The position numbers were made by a program, and so were the translations under genes. Shown piece after piece: positions 40,984-49,864 of a DNA stretch of 64,000 nucleotides. Position 1 is the first letter of the stretch, and every line of letters begins with the position of its first letter. The notes below the pieces were generated by a model. That model searched no databases. It saw only the letters and a program-made list of their open reading frames with translations, and was not told the DNA's origin. Origin of the DNA: CAIKNB01 sp964415965 (GTDB lineage: Bacteria > Patescibacteriota > Patescibacteriia > 2-12-FULL-60-25); NCBI GenBank assembly GCA_964415965.1, contig CAYQCK010000001.1:1-64000 (forward strand), in the 5' to 3' direction.

Positions 40984-42453
40984 CTACGGCTGGGGGATGA
41001 CGGTCGCGGCCGACGAGGTGGCGGTCCCGACCGCACCCTTCGGGTCGGTGGCGCGCCCCTGGAAGAGGAGCTGTTGGCCGAGCGTATTCCAGGGTCCGGT
41101 CGTGAGGCTGCAGGCGGCCGCGCCGGTGCAGTGTTTGAGCACGGTCCCGTCCTTGAGGATGTCCATGGAGGCGATGCCGTCATTGTCGCTCGCGGTCATC
41201 GTGACGACCAGTGTCTCGCCGGGATAGATGCCTGTCTTGGCAGGCGCGATGGTCACGGCCGGCGTATCGTTGTCGCTCACCGTGACGTTCAGGGTCTTGG
41301 ATGTGTAGGTCCGGCCGATGCTGTCGGTGACCACGGCTTTGATCGGATGCGTCGATCCCAGCGTATTGTTGCCGAAGTAGCCGGACCAGGCGCAGTGGCG
41401 GGTGTCCGTCGGGCAGTTCTTGATGACGCTCCCGTCCACGTAGATCTCGGTCCGCCTGATGGCGACGGTGGTGTCGACGTCGACCGTCACGGTGACCAGC
41501 TGGCTCGGGATGATCTGCGCCGGATTGGCCAGGATGCTGATCTTGTCCGAACCGTCGGTTTGGATCGGCAGGGTCGCGGTCTTGCTCACGACCTGTTGGG
41601 TCATTTTCGTCAGTCGGACCTCGAACACGTACGAGGCTTTCGCCCCTGACAGCGGGATTTGCGCGCTGCCGTAGCAATAGTTGGAGACGCACGTCTGGAC
41701 GAGCTGGCCGTCGAAGAGGAGTTCGATCTTCGACGCGTCGTTCACGGTCGGGGCCGAGGCGTTGATGTAGACGGTGTCGCCAGCTTGGGCTTGGGTTTGG
41801 CTCAACACCATGGCCAATTCGTCGGCCGTCGGCGTCGTCGGGGAAGTGGGCGTCGAGGTCGGGGAACTGGGGGTGGTCGTCGGCGTCGTCACTTGGCAGC
41901 TGGCGCAGGGCGTCGTGGTCAGCTTGAGGTCGGTGTTGATGTCCACCGCCGCGAGGCCGACGGCGCTCGGGCTGTAGTCGGCGCTCGAGGCGATGGGCGA
42001 ACCGACCTTATAGTTGATGAAGAACGCGTCCGGGATGTCGTCGACCTTGGCGTTCCAGTCGGCGCCGTACAGGGCCGCCGCGACGGCTTCGGTCTGCACC
42101 CAGCGCAACGTCCCGTTCGCGGCCACGGCGTAGACTTTGGGGTCGGTCGTTATCTTGACCAGCTTGGCGCCCGGCTTGTAGGTCACGTTGCCGCCGAGCG
42201 GCAGGGTCTGGAGTTCGGCGAGCGTCACCGTCTTGACCGTCGAGAAGTCGGGATACCAGGTCTTGTAGGTCTTCTCGTTCGGGAAGACGAAACGCTTGCC
42301 GTTGCCGGCATAATAGTAGACGGCGCCCTGGGTCTCGGTCCCGGACGCGCGGATCAGTTCGCCGCTCGAGAGCGTCGCGGCCCGGGTGGTCGCCGCGAGC
42401 CCGACGGCGCTGGCCAGCGCGGCGCCCGCGATCAGGAAGTGTTTTATCTGCAT
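40984..42453 (-). CDS. Secreted protein with shared N-terminal domain and Ig-like repeats
   Basis: 489 residues. Signal peptide at 1-25 (FLIAGAALASAVGLAATTRA). Residues about 30-165 share the domain of the cupredoxin gene next door (YYYAGNGKRFVFPNEKTYKT, KLVKITTDPKVYAVA, DDIPDAFFINYKVGSPI). A Thr/Ser/Pro linker (TTPTTTPSSPTSTPTSPTTP) leads to three Ig-like repeats of about 90 residues, each with a Cys pair near IELLFDGQLVQTC, IYVDGSVIKNC or ILKDGTVLKHC. It is probably a cell-surface or extracellular binding protein. The two genes look like duplicates that acquired different C-termini. Confidence 0.8.
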   Translation of the reverse strand: MQIKHFLIAGAALASAVGLAATTRAATLSSGELIRASGTETQGAVYYYAGNGKRFVFPNEKTYKTWYPDFSTVKTVTLAELQTLPLGGNVTYKPGAKLVKITTDPKVYAVAANGTLRWVQTEAVAAALYGADWNAKVDDIPDAFFINYKVGSPIASSADYSPSAVGLAAVDINTDLKLTTTPCASCQVTTPTTTPSSPTSTPTSPTTPTADELAMVLSQTQAQAGDTVYINASAPTVNDASKIELLFDGQLVQTCVSNYCYGSAQIPLSGAKASYVFEVRLTKMTQQVVSKTATLPIQTDGSDKISILANPAQIIPSQLVTVTVDVDTTVAIRRTEIYVDGSVIKNCPTDTRHCAWSGYFGNNTLGSTHPIKAVVTDSIGRTYTSKTLNVTVSDNDTPAVTIAPAKTGIYPGETLVVTMTASDNDGIASMDILKDGTVLKHCTGAAACSLTTGPWNTLGQQLLFQGRATDPKGAVGTATSSAATVIPQP

Positions 42454-42537
42454 ATTTTGGGGATCAAAAATGATGGCCCTAGCATATCAATTCGGGCCAT
42501 CATTGGCGATACCCGGCCTTCCGGGCCGGGCTTGCCG

Positions 42538-43020
42538 TCATCCGTCCAATTTTTCGTGCCACCACATGGATTCGATCCGCCTGGCCGGTTTGCCGTTTTT
42601 CGTCCCGAAGGTCCAATGGTGCTTTCCGGGCTCGCCTTTCCATGCCAGGTTGCTGACCGCCTTATCCCGGCCGGCGTAGAATCCGATGTGCCTGTGGCCG
42701 AAGGAATAGGCCTTGCTCCGCTTGTCGTCCTGGGGCCCCCACACGATGACGCAGCCGATCTTCGGCTTCCTGATTTTCGTCCAGCCCGAAGCCTCCATGT
42801 CGCGCAGCGTCCCGGCGACCGTCATGTGCGGCTCCTGTATAAGGTCGAAATATTTCAGGATGAACGCCACGAACCAGCCGCACGACAGGTTGCCGTTTTC
42901 GCTGACTTCCTTCTTTTTGCCGTCGACGAGCGCGTAGAACCTGCGGAACATGCGCGAACCCGGCGCGCCGTCTATCACGGCGAGGTAGTTGTCGAAGAGG
43001 AGGGGACGGATGTCGGGCAT
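42538..43020 (-). CDS. NlpC/P60- or CHAP-like cysteine peptidase, probable
   Basis: 160 residues from ATG 43020, 1 nt after the rpe stop. SENGNLSCGWFVAFILKYFD supplies a possible catalytic Cys and GHRHIGFYAG a possible catalytic His, in the order and spacing of papain-fold peptidoglycan peptidases; KIGCVIVWGP lies between. There is no signal peptide, so either it acts inside or export is unusual. Alternatively it is an inactive relative. It is the third gene of the rpiB/rpe operon. Confidence 0.6.
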   Translation of the reverse strand: MPDIRPLLFDNYLAVIDGAPGSRMFRRFYALVDGKKKEVSENGNLSCGWFVAFILKYFDLIQEPHMTVAGTLRDMEASGWTKIRKPKIGCVIVWGPQDDKRSKAYSFGHRHIGFYAGRDKAVSNLAWKGEPGKHHWTFGTKNGKPARRIESMWWHEKLDG

Positions 43021-43021
43021 A

Positions 43022-43654
43022 TCAGACGTTCGTCAGGTCGGCGTACGCCCTCCTTGGGTCATCCGCCCCGAAGATGGCACTGGCCGCGCAGAACCTCGTC
43101 ACGCCGGCCTCGCGCAGCTGATCGATATTCTCCCGCGTCACGCCGCCGTCGAACCCTATGGCGGCATTTGGATACGATAATGAGAGTGCCTTTGCCCGTT
43201 TGACGGTTTCCGGCTCGAGCGTCTGGCCGGATTTTCCGGGCTCGACGCCCAGTACCAATATCTCGTCCACCATCTCGGCGAAAGGCTCGATTTCGTCGAG
43301 CGGCGTCCGGGGCGCGATGGCCAAACCGGTTTGGATCCCCAGGTCCTGGCAGAGCAGGATGAGCTCGGCGTGGTCGACGCGCGCTTCGATGTGCCAGATG
43401 GCGCGCTTGACCGCCGGCAGGTCACGCAGCCCGTCGAGCCAGCGTTTCGGGTTCGAGACCATCAGGTGGAGTTCGAGTTCGGCTTTAATGTCGAGAGCCC
43501 TCAGCTCCGCGAGGTCGCACCACGAGCCGAACGGATAGAGGGTGTTGTCCAGGACGTCGATCTGCACGCACGGCGCCAGCGCCTCCGCGGTCTTGAGCCG
43601 CGCGCGGAAAGTCTCTTCGTCCTGCGCCAGGATGGCGGGAATGATTTCGTTCAT
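43022..43654 (-). CDS. rpe: Ribulose-phosphate 3-epimerase
   Basis: 210 residues. TIM-barrel with IIPAILAQDEETFRARLKTA at the start, QIDVLDNTLYPFGSWCD with metal-binding Asp, ELELHLMVSNPKRWL with metal-binding His, and IGFDGGVTRENIDQLREAGV at the phosphate site. It differs from housekeeping Rpe in places (LDNTLYPFG for the usual MDG-x-F-V-P-N) but fits the Patescibacteria form. It interconverts ribulose-5-P and xylulose-5-P. The start is 1 nt after the rpiB stop (TGATATG). Confidence 0.82.
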   Translation of the reverse strand: MNEIIPAILAQDEETFRARLKTAEALAPCVQIDVLDNTLYPFGSWCDLAELRALDIKAELELHLMVSNPKRWLDGLRDLPAVKRAIWHIEARVDHAELILLCQDLGIQTGLAIAPRTPLDEIEPFAEMVDEILVLGVEPGKSGQTLEPETVKRAKALSLSYPNAAIGFDGGVTRENIDQLREAGVTRFCAASAIFGADDPRRAYADLTNV

Positions 43655-43655
43655 A

Positions 43656-44099
43656 TCAGCCCAATTGCTTCACGCGGCGTTTGTGCCGTCCGGCGGCTGA
43701 CGCTTTGGTCTCCAGGAATGTCTTGAGCAGTTTGGCCGCCTGGTCCGCATCCTGGTTCCAGCCCGAGAAGGCGATGACGTTGGCGTCGTTATGCTCGCGG
43801 GCGAGTTCGACCGTCTCCTCGTCGTAGGCCGCGAAAGCGCGGATCTTGGGCACGCGGTTGGCCGCGATGGTCACGCCCACCCCGCTGCCGCAGGCCAGGA
43901 CGCCGCGCGCGTCTTTCGTCTTGGCGACTTTCTTGGCCAGCGTGGTCGCTATCTCGGGATAGTCGTCCTCGTCGGTGAAGACCGGCGTCAAATCTTTCGT
44001 TTCGGCGTTCGGCGCGAGCTTGGCCAAGCGCCGTTTGAGCTCCTCCTTGAGCCCGAAACCGGCATGGTCGGCCGCGATGAAGATGGTGTGTTTGGCCAT
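43656..44099 (-). CDS. rpiB: Ribose-5-phosphate isomerase B
   Basis: 147 residues from ATG 44099. RpiB features: IFIAADHAGFGLKEELKRRL at the start, ACGSGVGVTIAANRVPKIRA with the catalytic-site loop, and REHNDANVIAFSGW. Position 4 of the loop is the Ser of GSGVG. It converts ribose-5-P and ribulose-5-P. On the minus strand a promoter with TTGACG, 15 nt and extended TGTATGCT lies directly upstream, leaving a leader of about 12 nt. First gene of rpiB/rpe/peptidase-like operon; divergent from ileS. Confidence 0.92.
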   Translation of the reverse strand: MAKHTIFIAADHAGFGLKEELKRRLAKLAPNAETKDLTPVFTDEDDYPEIATTLAKKVAKTKDARGVLACGSGVGVTIAANRVPKIRAFAAYDEETVELAREHNDANVIAFSGWNQDADQAAKLLKTFLETKASAAGRHKRRVKQLG

Positions 44100-44155
44100 A
44101 ATTTCGCCTACAGCATACACGACCCTGGGCTTCGTCAACAAACCCCCCTTGATTC

Positions 44156-44184
44156 TTGACGTATCTGCCCATAAACCGCATGAT
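44156..44184 (+). promoter_or_regulatory. Promoter of ileS
   Basis: TTGACG (44156-44161), 17 nt, CATGAT (44179-44184). It leaves a leader of about 8 nt before ATG 44198. Confidence 0.6.
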
Positions 44185-44197
44185 AGACGCACTCAAT

Positions 44198-47100
44198 ATG
44201 GCGAACGAAACCGACAAACCGACGACAGGCGAGGGGCAGGGGGCGCCGACCCGGCCTGACTTCGCGAAGATGGAAGAGGAGACCTTGGCCTTCTGGCAGA
44301 AGGAGCGGATTTTCGAGCGCTCCATCGAAGAGCGGCCCGAGAACAAGACCTATGTCTTCTACGACGGCCCGCCGTTCGCCAACGGCCTGCCGCATTACGG
44401 CCACCTGCTCCAGTCCGTCATCAAGGACGCGGTGCCGCGCTTCTGGACGATGCAGGGCTACCGCGTGCCGCGGCGCTGGGGCTGGGATTGCCACGGCCTG
44501 CCCGCCGAGAACCTGGTCGAGAAGTCGCTCAAGCTGAATTCGCGCCGCGACATCGAGGCTTACGGCGTCGACAAGTTCAACCAGGCTTGCGCCAAGTCGG
44601 TCATGGAGTATTCCGGCGAATGGAAGAAATACGTCGACCGTATCGGCCGTTGGGTCGAATTCGACGGCGCCTACAAGACCATGGATGCGAGCTACACCGA
44701 ATCGGTCTGGTGGGCCTTCGCCGAACTCTGGAACAAGAAGCTCGTCTACCGCGACGTCCGTGTCTCGCTCTACTGCCCGCGCTGCTCCACGCCGCTCTCG
44801 AACTTCGAGATCGCGATGCAGAACGCCTACATCGACGCCCAGGACCCGGCCGTCACCCTCAAATTCAAATCCAAATCCGAACCCGACACCTATTTCCTGG
44901 CCTGGACCACCACGCCCTGGACGCTCGTGGCCAACGTCGCCTTGGCTGTCCATCCGGAAGAGATGTACGTGAAGGTCAGGCTCGAGGACGTCGGCGAAAC
45001 TTATATCTTCGCCGAGAAGCTGATGCCGCAGGTCTTGAAGCAGTTCTACCCGTTGACCGACGCGGCCCCGCATTTCGAGGTCCTCGAGAAGATGAACGGC
45101 AAGGACCTGGAAGGCCTGGAGTACGAGCCGCTCTTTCCGCTGTCGCCCGAAGATCTGGCCAAAGTCACGGCCCGCGCCGGCCAGACGCTCCATAAGGTCG
45201 TGGCCATGGGTTACGTCACCATGACCGACGGCACCGGCATCGTGCACACCGCCCCGGCGTTCGGCGAAGAGGACTTCCAGGCGTCCAAGGTCCATGACCT
45301 GCCGGTCGTGGTCACGGTCGACGACGAGGGTCGGCAGAAGCCCGAGACCGGCAAGTTCGCCGGCATGAATATCAAGGATTCGGACCCCGTCGTCCTCGAC
45401 GACCTGCGCGGCCGCGGCCTCATTTATCGCGAGGAGAAAGTCGAGCACAGCGTGCCTGTCTGCTGGCGCTGCAACACCCTGCTGTTCTACAAGGCCCAGC
45501 CCGCCTATTTCGTCGACGTCACCAAGATCAAGCCCAAGATGCTCGAGACGGCCAAGAAGATCGACTGGCATCCCGAGACCTTCAAGACCGGCCGCTTCGG
45601 CAATGGGCTCGAGACCGCGCCGGATTGGTGCATCTCGCGCACCCGCTATTGGGGCGCGCCGTTGCCGGTCTGGAACTGCCCGGATTGCGAGAAGGCGCAG
45701 GTCTTCGCTTCGGTCGCCGATCTCGAGAAAGCCGCCGGCCGCAAGCTCGGCGCGGGCAAGACGCTCGACCTGCACAAGCCCATGATCGACGAGGTCACGG
45801 TGCCGTGCGCCTGCGGCGGCACGGCCAAGCGCATCCCCGAGGTGTTCGATTGCTGGTTCGAATCGGGCAGCATGCCTTTCGCCTCGGTCCACTATCCGCA
45901 TGAGAACAAGGAATGGTTCGACGAGAACTTCCCGGCCGACTTCATCGCCGAGGCCCAGGACCAGACGCGCGGCTGGTTCTACACCCTGCACGTCCTGTCC
46001 ACCGCGCTCTTCAACAAGCCGGCGTTCAAGAACGTGGTCGTGACCGGCATGATCCTGGCCGAGGACGGCAAGAAGATGTCCAAGAGCCTCAAGAACTATC
46101 CCGACCCGTGGATGCTGATGGAGAAGCTCGGCGCCGACACCCTCCGCTACTACCTCCTGTCTTCGCCGGTGCTCCAGGCCGACAGCCTGAATTTCTCCGA
46201 GAAGGACTGCAACGTCATCCAGCGCGGCCTGTTCGGCATCCTTTGGAACGTCCTGGCTTTCTACAAGATGTACGCCGCGGCCGACCAACCCGAGATCGTG
46301 AAGCCGCGGAGCATGCAGGTGCTCGATCGTTGGCTCATGGCCCGCCTCAACGAGGTGGAGCGCGAAGTGACCACGAATTTCGAGTCCTATGACCTGGCTG
46401 GCGCGGCCCGTCCGCTGCGCGCCTGGGTCGACGACCTCTCGACCTGGTGGCTCCGCCGTTCGCGCGAACGCATGAAAGCCGGCAATGAATACGAGAAGCT
46501 GGATGCGCTGCGCAGCCTGCGCGAAGCCTTGCTCGAGACGTCCAAGATCATGGCTCCGTTCACGCCGTTCTTCGCCGAGAAGCTGTACCAGGAAGTCGCC
46601 GGACCCAAGATGTCGGTCCATCTCGACAAATGGCCCAAGTCCGACGACCGCGCCGTCGACGAACAGCTGCTGAAAGACATGGATTGGGTCCGCGCCGTCG
46701 CCGCCTCGGGCCTTGAACTCCGCGCCCGCCACAAGCTTCCGGTCCGCCAGGCCCTGGCCAAGCTCACGGTGAACATGCGCGATGCCCAACTCGCCGCCCG
46801 CCTGGCCCAGCGCCACGAACTCCTGGGCTTGGTCCGAGACGAACTCAATGTCGAAGCGGTCGAAGTCAAAGGCGGCGCCGATACCGGCGACCAAGCCTGG
46901 ACCTCGGAGCTCGACACGGTCATCACGCCGGAACTCAAGAAAAAGGGGATGGCCCGCGAACTCTCGCGCCAGGTCATGAACCTGCGCAAGGAGATTAGGC
47001 TGACGCCGCAGGACGCGGTCATGCTCAAGCTGGCTTCCCAGGACCAGGGCCTGCGCGACACGCTCGAAGAGCTCTTCGCCACGTTCCGCCAAGCGGTCAA

Positions 47101-47206
47101 CGCCACCGTCGCCGACGTGGGCGACGCCCTGCCCGACGGCCTCGACGCCAAGGTGGATTTCGAGCTCGACGGCCAGCCCGTCTCGGTCGGCATCAAGCGA
47201 ATCTGA
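44198..47206 (+). CDS. ileS: Isoleucyl-tRNA synthetase
   Basis: 1002 residues from ATG 44198; an upstream ATG at 44180 lies inside the -10 box. The HIGH-type motif is HYGHLLQS (about residue 66), the CP1 editing domain has TYFLAWTTTPWTLVANVALA, and the KMSKS motif is GKKMSKSLKNYPD. The length, CWRCNTLLFYKAQPAYFVDV and lack of a bacterial zinc-finger tail fit the longer eukaryote-like IleS class (often mupirocin-resistant), seen in many Patescibacteria. It attaches isoleucine to tRNA-Ile. Confidence 0.96.
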   Translation: MANETDKPTTGEGQGAPTRPDFAKMEEETLAFWQKERIFERSIEERPENKTYVFYDGPPFANGLPHYGHLLQSVIKDAVPRFWTMQGYRVPRRWGWDCHGLPAENLVEKSLKLNSRRDIEAYGVDKFNQACAKSVMEYSGEWKKYVDRIGRWVEFDGAYKTMDASYTESVWWAFAELWNKKLVYRDVRVSLYCPRCSTPLSNFEIAMQNAYIDAQDPAVTLKFKSKSEPDTYFLAWTTTPWTLVANVALAVHPEEMYVKVRLEDVGETYIFAEKLMPQVLKQFYPLTDAAPHFEVLEKMNGKDLEGLEYEPLFPLSPEDLAKVTARAGQTLHKVVAMGYVTMTDGTGIVHTAPAFGEEDFQASKVHDLPVVVTVDDEGRQKPETGKFAGMNIKDSDPVVLDDLRGRGLIYREEKVEHSVPVCWRCNTLLFYKAQPAYFVDVTKIKPKMLETAKKIDWHPETFKTGRFGNGLETAPDWCISRTRYWGAPLPVWNCPDCEKAQVFASVADLEKAAGRKLGAGKTLDLHKPMIDEVTVPCACGGTAKRIPEVFDCWFESGSMPFASVHYPHENKEWFDENFPADFIAEAQDQTRGWFYTLHVLSTALFNKPAFKNVVVTGMILAEDGKKMSKSLKNYPDPWMLMEKLGADTLRYYLLSSPVLQADSLNFSEKDCNVIQRGLFGILWNVLAFYKMYAAADQPEIVKPRSMQVLDRWLMARLNEVEREVTTNFESYDLAGAARPLRAWVDDLSTWWLRRSRERMKAGNEYEKLDALRSLREALLETSKIMAPFTPFFAEKLYQEVAGPKMSVHLDKWPKSDDRAVDEQLLKDMDWVRAVAASGLELRARHKLPVRQALAKLTVNMRDAQLAARLAQRHELLGLVRDELNVEAVEVKGGADTGDQAWTSELDTVITPELKKKGMARELSRQVMNLRKEIRLTPQDAVMLKLASQDQGLRDTLEELFATFRQAVNATVADVGDALPDGLDAKVDFELDGQPVSVGIKRI

Positions 47207-47240
47207 AAATGGTGGGGTACAGCTTGCCGTGCCTCGACCG

Positions 47241-47268
47241 AAAACGGGACGTCTGACGTCCCGTTTTT
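47241..47268 (+). terminator. Rho-independent terminator
   Basis: ACGGGACG (47244-47251) pairs with CGTCCCGT (47257-47264), then TTTTT. Confidence 0.9.
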
Positions 47269-47312
47269 GTATCAATGGACGCAAAATTTCGCCAGAACTT
47301 GGCCTGCATGCC

Positions 47313-47341
47313 TTGACAAAACCGCCTTTTTAGGCTAATTT
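47313..47341 (+). promoter_or_regulatory. Sigma70-type promoter
   Basis: TTGACA (47313-47318), 17 nt, TAATTT (47336-47341). Confidence 0.8.
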
Positions 47342-47389
47342 CAGCTATTCCGACAATGGGGTCGGTGTCCTTTGGACAAGGAGAAAACA

Positions 47390-49105
47390 ATGGGTTTACG
47401 TGACCATCTTCCCTGTGTCGTCAGGAGCGAGCTGCTCGTCAATGGCCAGACGCAAGTGCTGGAATGCCGGCTGCTCTCCCGGTTGGGCGAAGGCGGGATG
47501 GCCACGGTCTATCTCGCCGAACTCGACGGCCGCCGCGTGGCGGTCAAATACCTCAGCACCGAGCTCCTGCAGAGCCAGGCCTCGGCGCTCGACCGTTTCG
47601 TCCGCGAGGCCAGCCTCCTCAAGGGCTTGCGCCATCCGAACATCGTCCGGGTCTACAACCTGGGCGTGGACCAGGAGGATTGCCCGTTCCTGGTCATGGA
47701 GCTGGTCGAGGACGCCAAGACCTTGGCGACGCTCATCGACGTCTGGCGTTTCCGCCGGGCGCAGGCCGGGCTGTCGGGCACGGACGCCGGGCGCTATCGC
47801 ACTTCGCTCCTGCCGCTGAACATCCTCCTGCCGCTCCTGCGGCAAGTGGTCGAGGCGCTGGCCGAGCTGCACGCCCAGGGCATCGTCCATCGGGACATCA
47901 AGCCGGACAACGTGCTGGTGACCGAAATCGGCGGCCGCCTGGTCGCGAAGCTGACCGACCTCGGCATCTCGAAGAGCTTGGTCTCCAAAGACCCGCAGCT
48001 CACGGCCGAGAACTGCGTGGTCGGCACGCCCTTCTACATGGCTCCCGAAGCCGTGCGGGGCTGCATCATCAATCTGGCTAGCGGCAAGGCCTATTACGTC
48101 GACAAGTGCTCGGACGTCTGGGGCATCGGCGTCGTCCTGTACGAGCTCATCACCGGCCGCAAGCCGTACGACGCCGAGCTCGAGGACCTGCCCTTGACGA
48201 ACCGCCAGCGCAGCAGCCAGGAACAGGCCAACCTGCTCGCCGCTAACGTGGTCGGCAAGGTGGCGGACACCAACTTCCGGCACGCGCCGCTCGCCAAGTA
48301 CGTCGAGGAGCCGAACAGGAATCTCGCCGAGCTGGTCGAGATCTGCCTGGTCAAGGAACCCTGGCTCAGGGCCCCTGACGCCAGCACGCTCCTCACCCTC
48401 ATCGAGCTGGCGGAGCGCGAGGAGGAGGGCCGGGACAGGGTCAGCGAAGACTGCGGCACGGCCCTGCCTCCGGCGTCCATCAAGCTGGCGACCGGGACGC
48501 GGAGCGAGGATGTCGGCGAACTCAAGACCATCGCTTCAAGCCCGCCGCCCCGTCAGGCCTCGGGCGTCCGGGAGAAGGCCGAAGACGAGGCGCCGGAAGT
48601 GCGCATCGTCCCGGCTGTCACCCGAGCGCAGCCGGTCTTCCCGCGCGGTCTCGTGGCCGGATTTTTCCTGGTCGCGCTGGCGATCGCCGGACTCATCGGC
48701 TATCTCAACTGGCGGAGCGACTGGGTCGCGCCGCTTGTCGCCCTGACCGATTCGGGCCCGTCGGTCACGGTCGTCCCGACCTCGGCTCCCGCGCCCCTTC
48801 CGTCACCGTCGACGGTTTTGGCCAAACGCCGTTCCGATCCCGGGCCATTGCCGGGCACCCAGGCGCACCGGATCCTCAAGCAGGGTCAGGCGGCGTTCCA
48901 GGCGGGCGACTGCCGGACGGCGACCAAGAACATGCGCGCCATCCTGGCCGCGCACCCCGCTTTCCCCGACGCCTTCCGGATCCTCGGCGAGTGTGCCCGC
49001 CGCTCCGGCGACCTCGCTGCCGCGCGCGACAACTTCGAACGCTACCTCGACTTCGAAGGCGTGGCCCCGCTGCCGCCAGAATCCATGAAGGTCATGCATC
49101 CGTAA
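47390..49105 (+). CDS. Membrane-anchored Ser/Thr protein kinase (PknB-like)
   Basis: 571 residues from ATG 47390, with AAGGAG 6 nt upstream. Hanks-type kinase: LLSRLGEGGMATVYLAELDG (ATP loop, about 28-47), VAVKYL (Lys), IVHRDIKPDNVLV (catalytic Asp), LTDLGISKSL (DLG in place of DFG), GTPFYMAPEAVRG. A membrane segment is near 425-445 (LVAGFFLVALAIAGLIGYL). The outer part has TPR-like helices (ILKQGQAAFQAGDCRTATKN) after a Pro/Ser linker. It probably senses an outside or envelope signal. Confidence 0.92.
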   Translation: MGLRDHLPCVVRSELLVNGQTQVLECRLLSRLGEGGMATVYLAELDGRRVAVKYLSTELLQSQASALDRFVREASLLKGLRHPNIVRVYNLGVDQEDCPFLVMELVEDAKTLATLIDVWRFRRAQAGLSGTDAGRYRTSLLPLNILLPLLRQVVEALAELHAQGIVHRDIKPDNVLVTEIGGRLVAKLTDLGISKSLVSKDPQLTAENCVVGTPFYMAPEAVRGCIINLASGKAYYVDKCSDVWGIGVVLYELITGRKPYDAELEDLPLTNRQRSSQEQANLLAANVVGKVADTNFRHAPLAKYVEEPNRNLAELVEICLVKEPWLRAPDASTLLTLIELAEREEEGRDRVSEDCGTALPPASIKLATGTRSEDVGELKTIASSPPPRQASGVREKAEDEAPEVRIVPAVTRAQPVFPRGLVAGFFLVALAIAGLIGYLNWRSDWVAPLVALTDSGPSVTVVPTSAPAPLPSPSTVLAKRRSDPGPLPGTQAHRILKQGQAAFQAGDCRTATKNMRAILAAHPAFPDAFRILGECARRSGDLAAARDNFERYLDFEGVAPLPPESMKVMHP

Positions 49106-49125
49106 GGGCACGGCGCGCCGTGCCC
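49106..49125. repeat. Dispersed palindrome, copy 6
   Basis: GGGCACGGCG and CGCCGTGCCC, a perfect 20-bp palindrome with the TA/CC flank pattern of the other copies, right after the kinase stop. Confidence 0.7.
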
Positions 49126-49131
49126 CTCCAG

Positions 49132-49159
49132 CCCCCGTCGGTGTTCCGCCGGGGGTTTT
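49132..49159 (+). terminator. Rho-independent terminator
   Basis: CCCCCG (49132-49137) pairs with CGGGGG (49150-49155), then TTTT. Confidence 0.75.
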
Positions 49160-49207
49160 CTTTTTGCCGTTGGACGCGCGGCCTCCGTTTCGTTACCCTG
49201 TCCGCGT

Positions 49208-49765
49208 ATGATCGGTTCCCTCCGCGGCCGGGTGCTCGAGGTCCACGCCTCGTTTTTGCTGCTGGAAGTCGGTGGTGTCGGCTATGCGGTCAAGGCCTCG
49301 TCCGGCACCTTATCGGCCGTGAAAGCTGGGGAAGACCGCTTTTTCTACATCCACGATCACGTCCGCGAGGATGTCCGTGACATGTACGGCTTCGCCTCGT
49401 GGAGCGAACAGGAGTTCTTCGAGAAGCTCCTCGGCATCTCGGGCGTGGGCCCTAAGGTCGCGCTGACCTTGATGTCGGCCGGTTCCATCGGCCAGGTCAA
49501 AGCCGCGGTCATGCAGGGGGATTTGGCGCTGCTCACATCCGTCCCCGGGGTCGGCAAGAAGACGGCGCAGAAGATCGTGCTCGAGCTCAAGGGGCAGCTG
49601 GTCGACGTCGAGGACGCTGTCCCTGGCGACAGCGAAGTCGTGGAAGCGCTCGTGACCCTCGGGTATCCGGCCCAGCAGGCGCGCGAAGTCCTGAAATCGC
49701 TCCCGGCCTCGATCACCGGCATCCCGGACCGCATCCGCGAAGCATTGAAGTATCTGGGTAAATAA
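49208..49765 (+). CDS. ruvA: Holliday junction DNA helicase subunit RuvA
   Basis: 185 residues, close to the usual 190-200. An N-terminal OB fold (MIGSLRGRVLEVHASFLLLE) is followed by two helix-hairpin-helix motifs (LLGISGVGPKVALTLMS and LTSVPGVGKKTAQKIVLELK) and the C-terminal helical domain that contacts RuvB (EVVEALVTLGYPAQQAREVL). It binds four-way junctions in recombination repair. No ruvB or ruvC lies in this window. Confidence 0.95.
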   Translation: MIGSLRGRVLEVHASFLLLEVGGVGYAVKASSGTLSAVKAGEDRFFYIHDHVREDVRDMYGFASWSEQEFFEKLLGISGVGPKVALTLMSAGSIGQVKAAVMQGDLALLTSVPGVGKKTAQKIVLELKGQLVDVEDAVPGDSEVVEALVTLGYPAQQAREVLKSLPASITGIPDRIREALKYLGK

Positions 49766-49772
49766 TTATTTG

Positions 49773-49815
49773 TCGTCTCGAGCGAAGTCGCGTTTAACGC
49801 GACGAAGTCGAGAGA
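49773..49815. repeat. Inverted repeat after ruvA
   Basis: GTCTCGAGCGAAGTCGCG pairs with CGCGACGAAGTCGAGAGAC (partly). Related to the sequence at 34988-35030. No T-run; a dispersed repeat is more likely than a terminator. Confidence 0.55.
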
Positions 49816-49864
49816 CCTCTGAAAGAGATTTCTAGACTACGCTCGAAATGACGTCAAAGGTTAA

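Noticed and set aside
44135..47284. 1049-codon minus-strand frame opposite ileS
   Set aside because: It is a mirror of a clearly real ileS gene; GC-rich third positions keep the antisense frame open.
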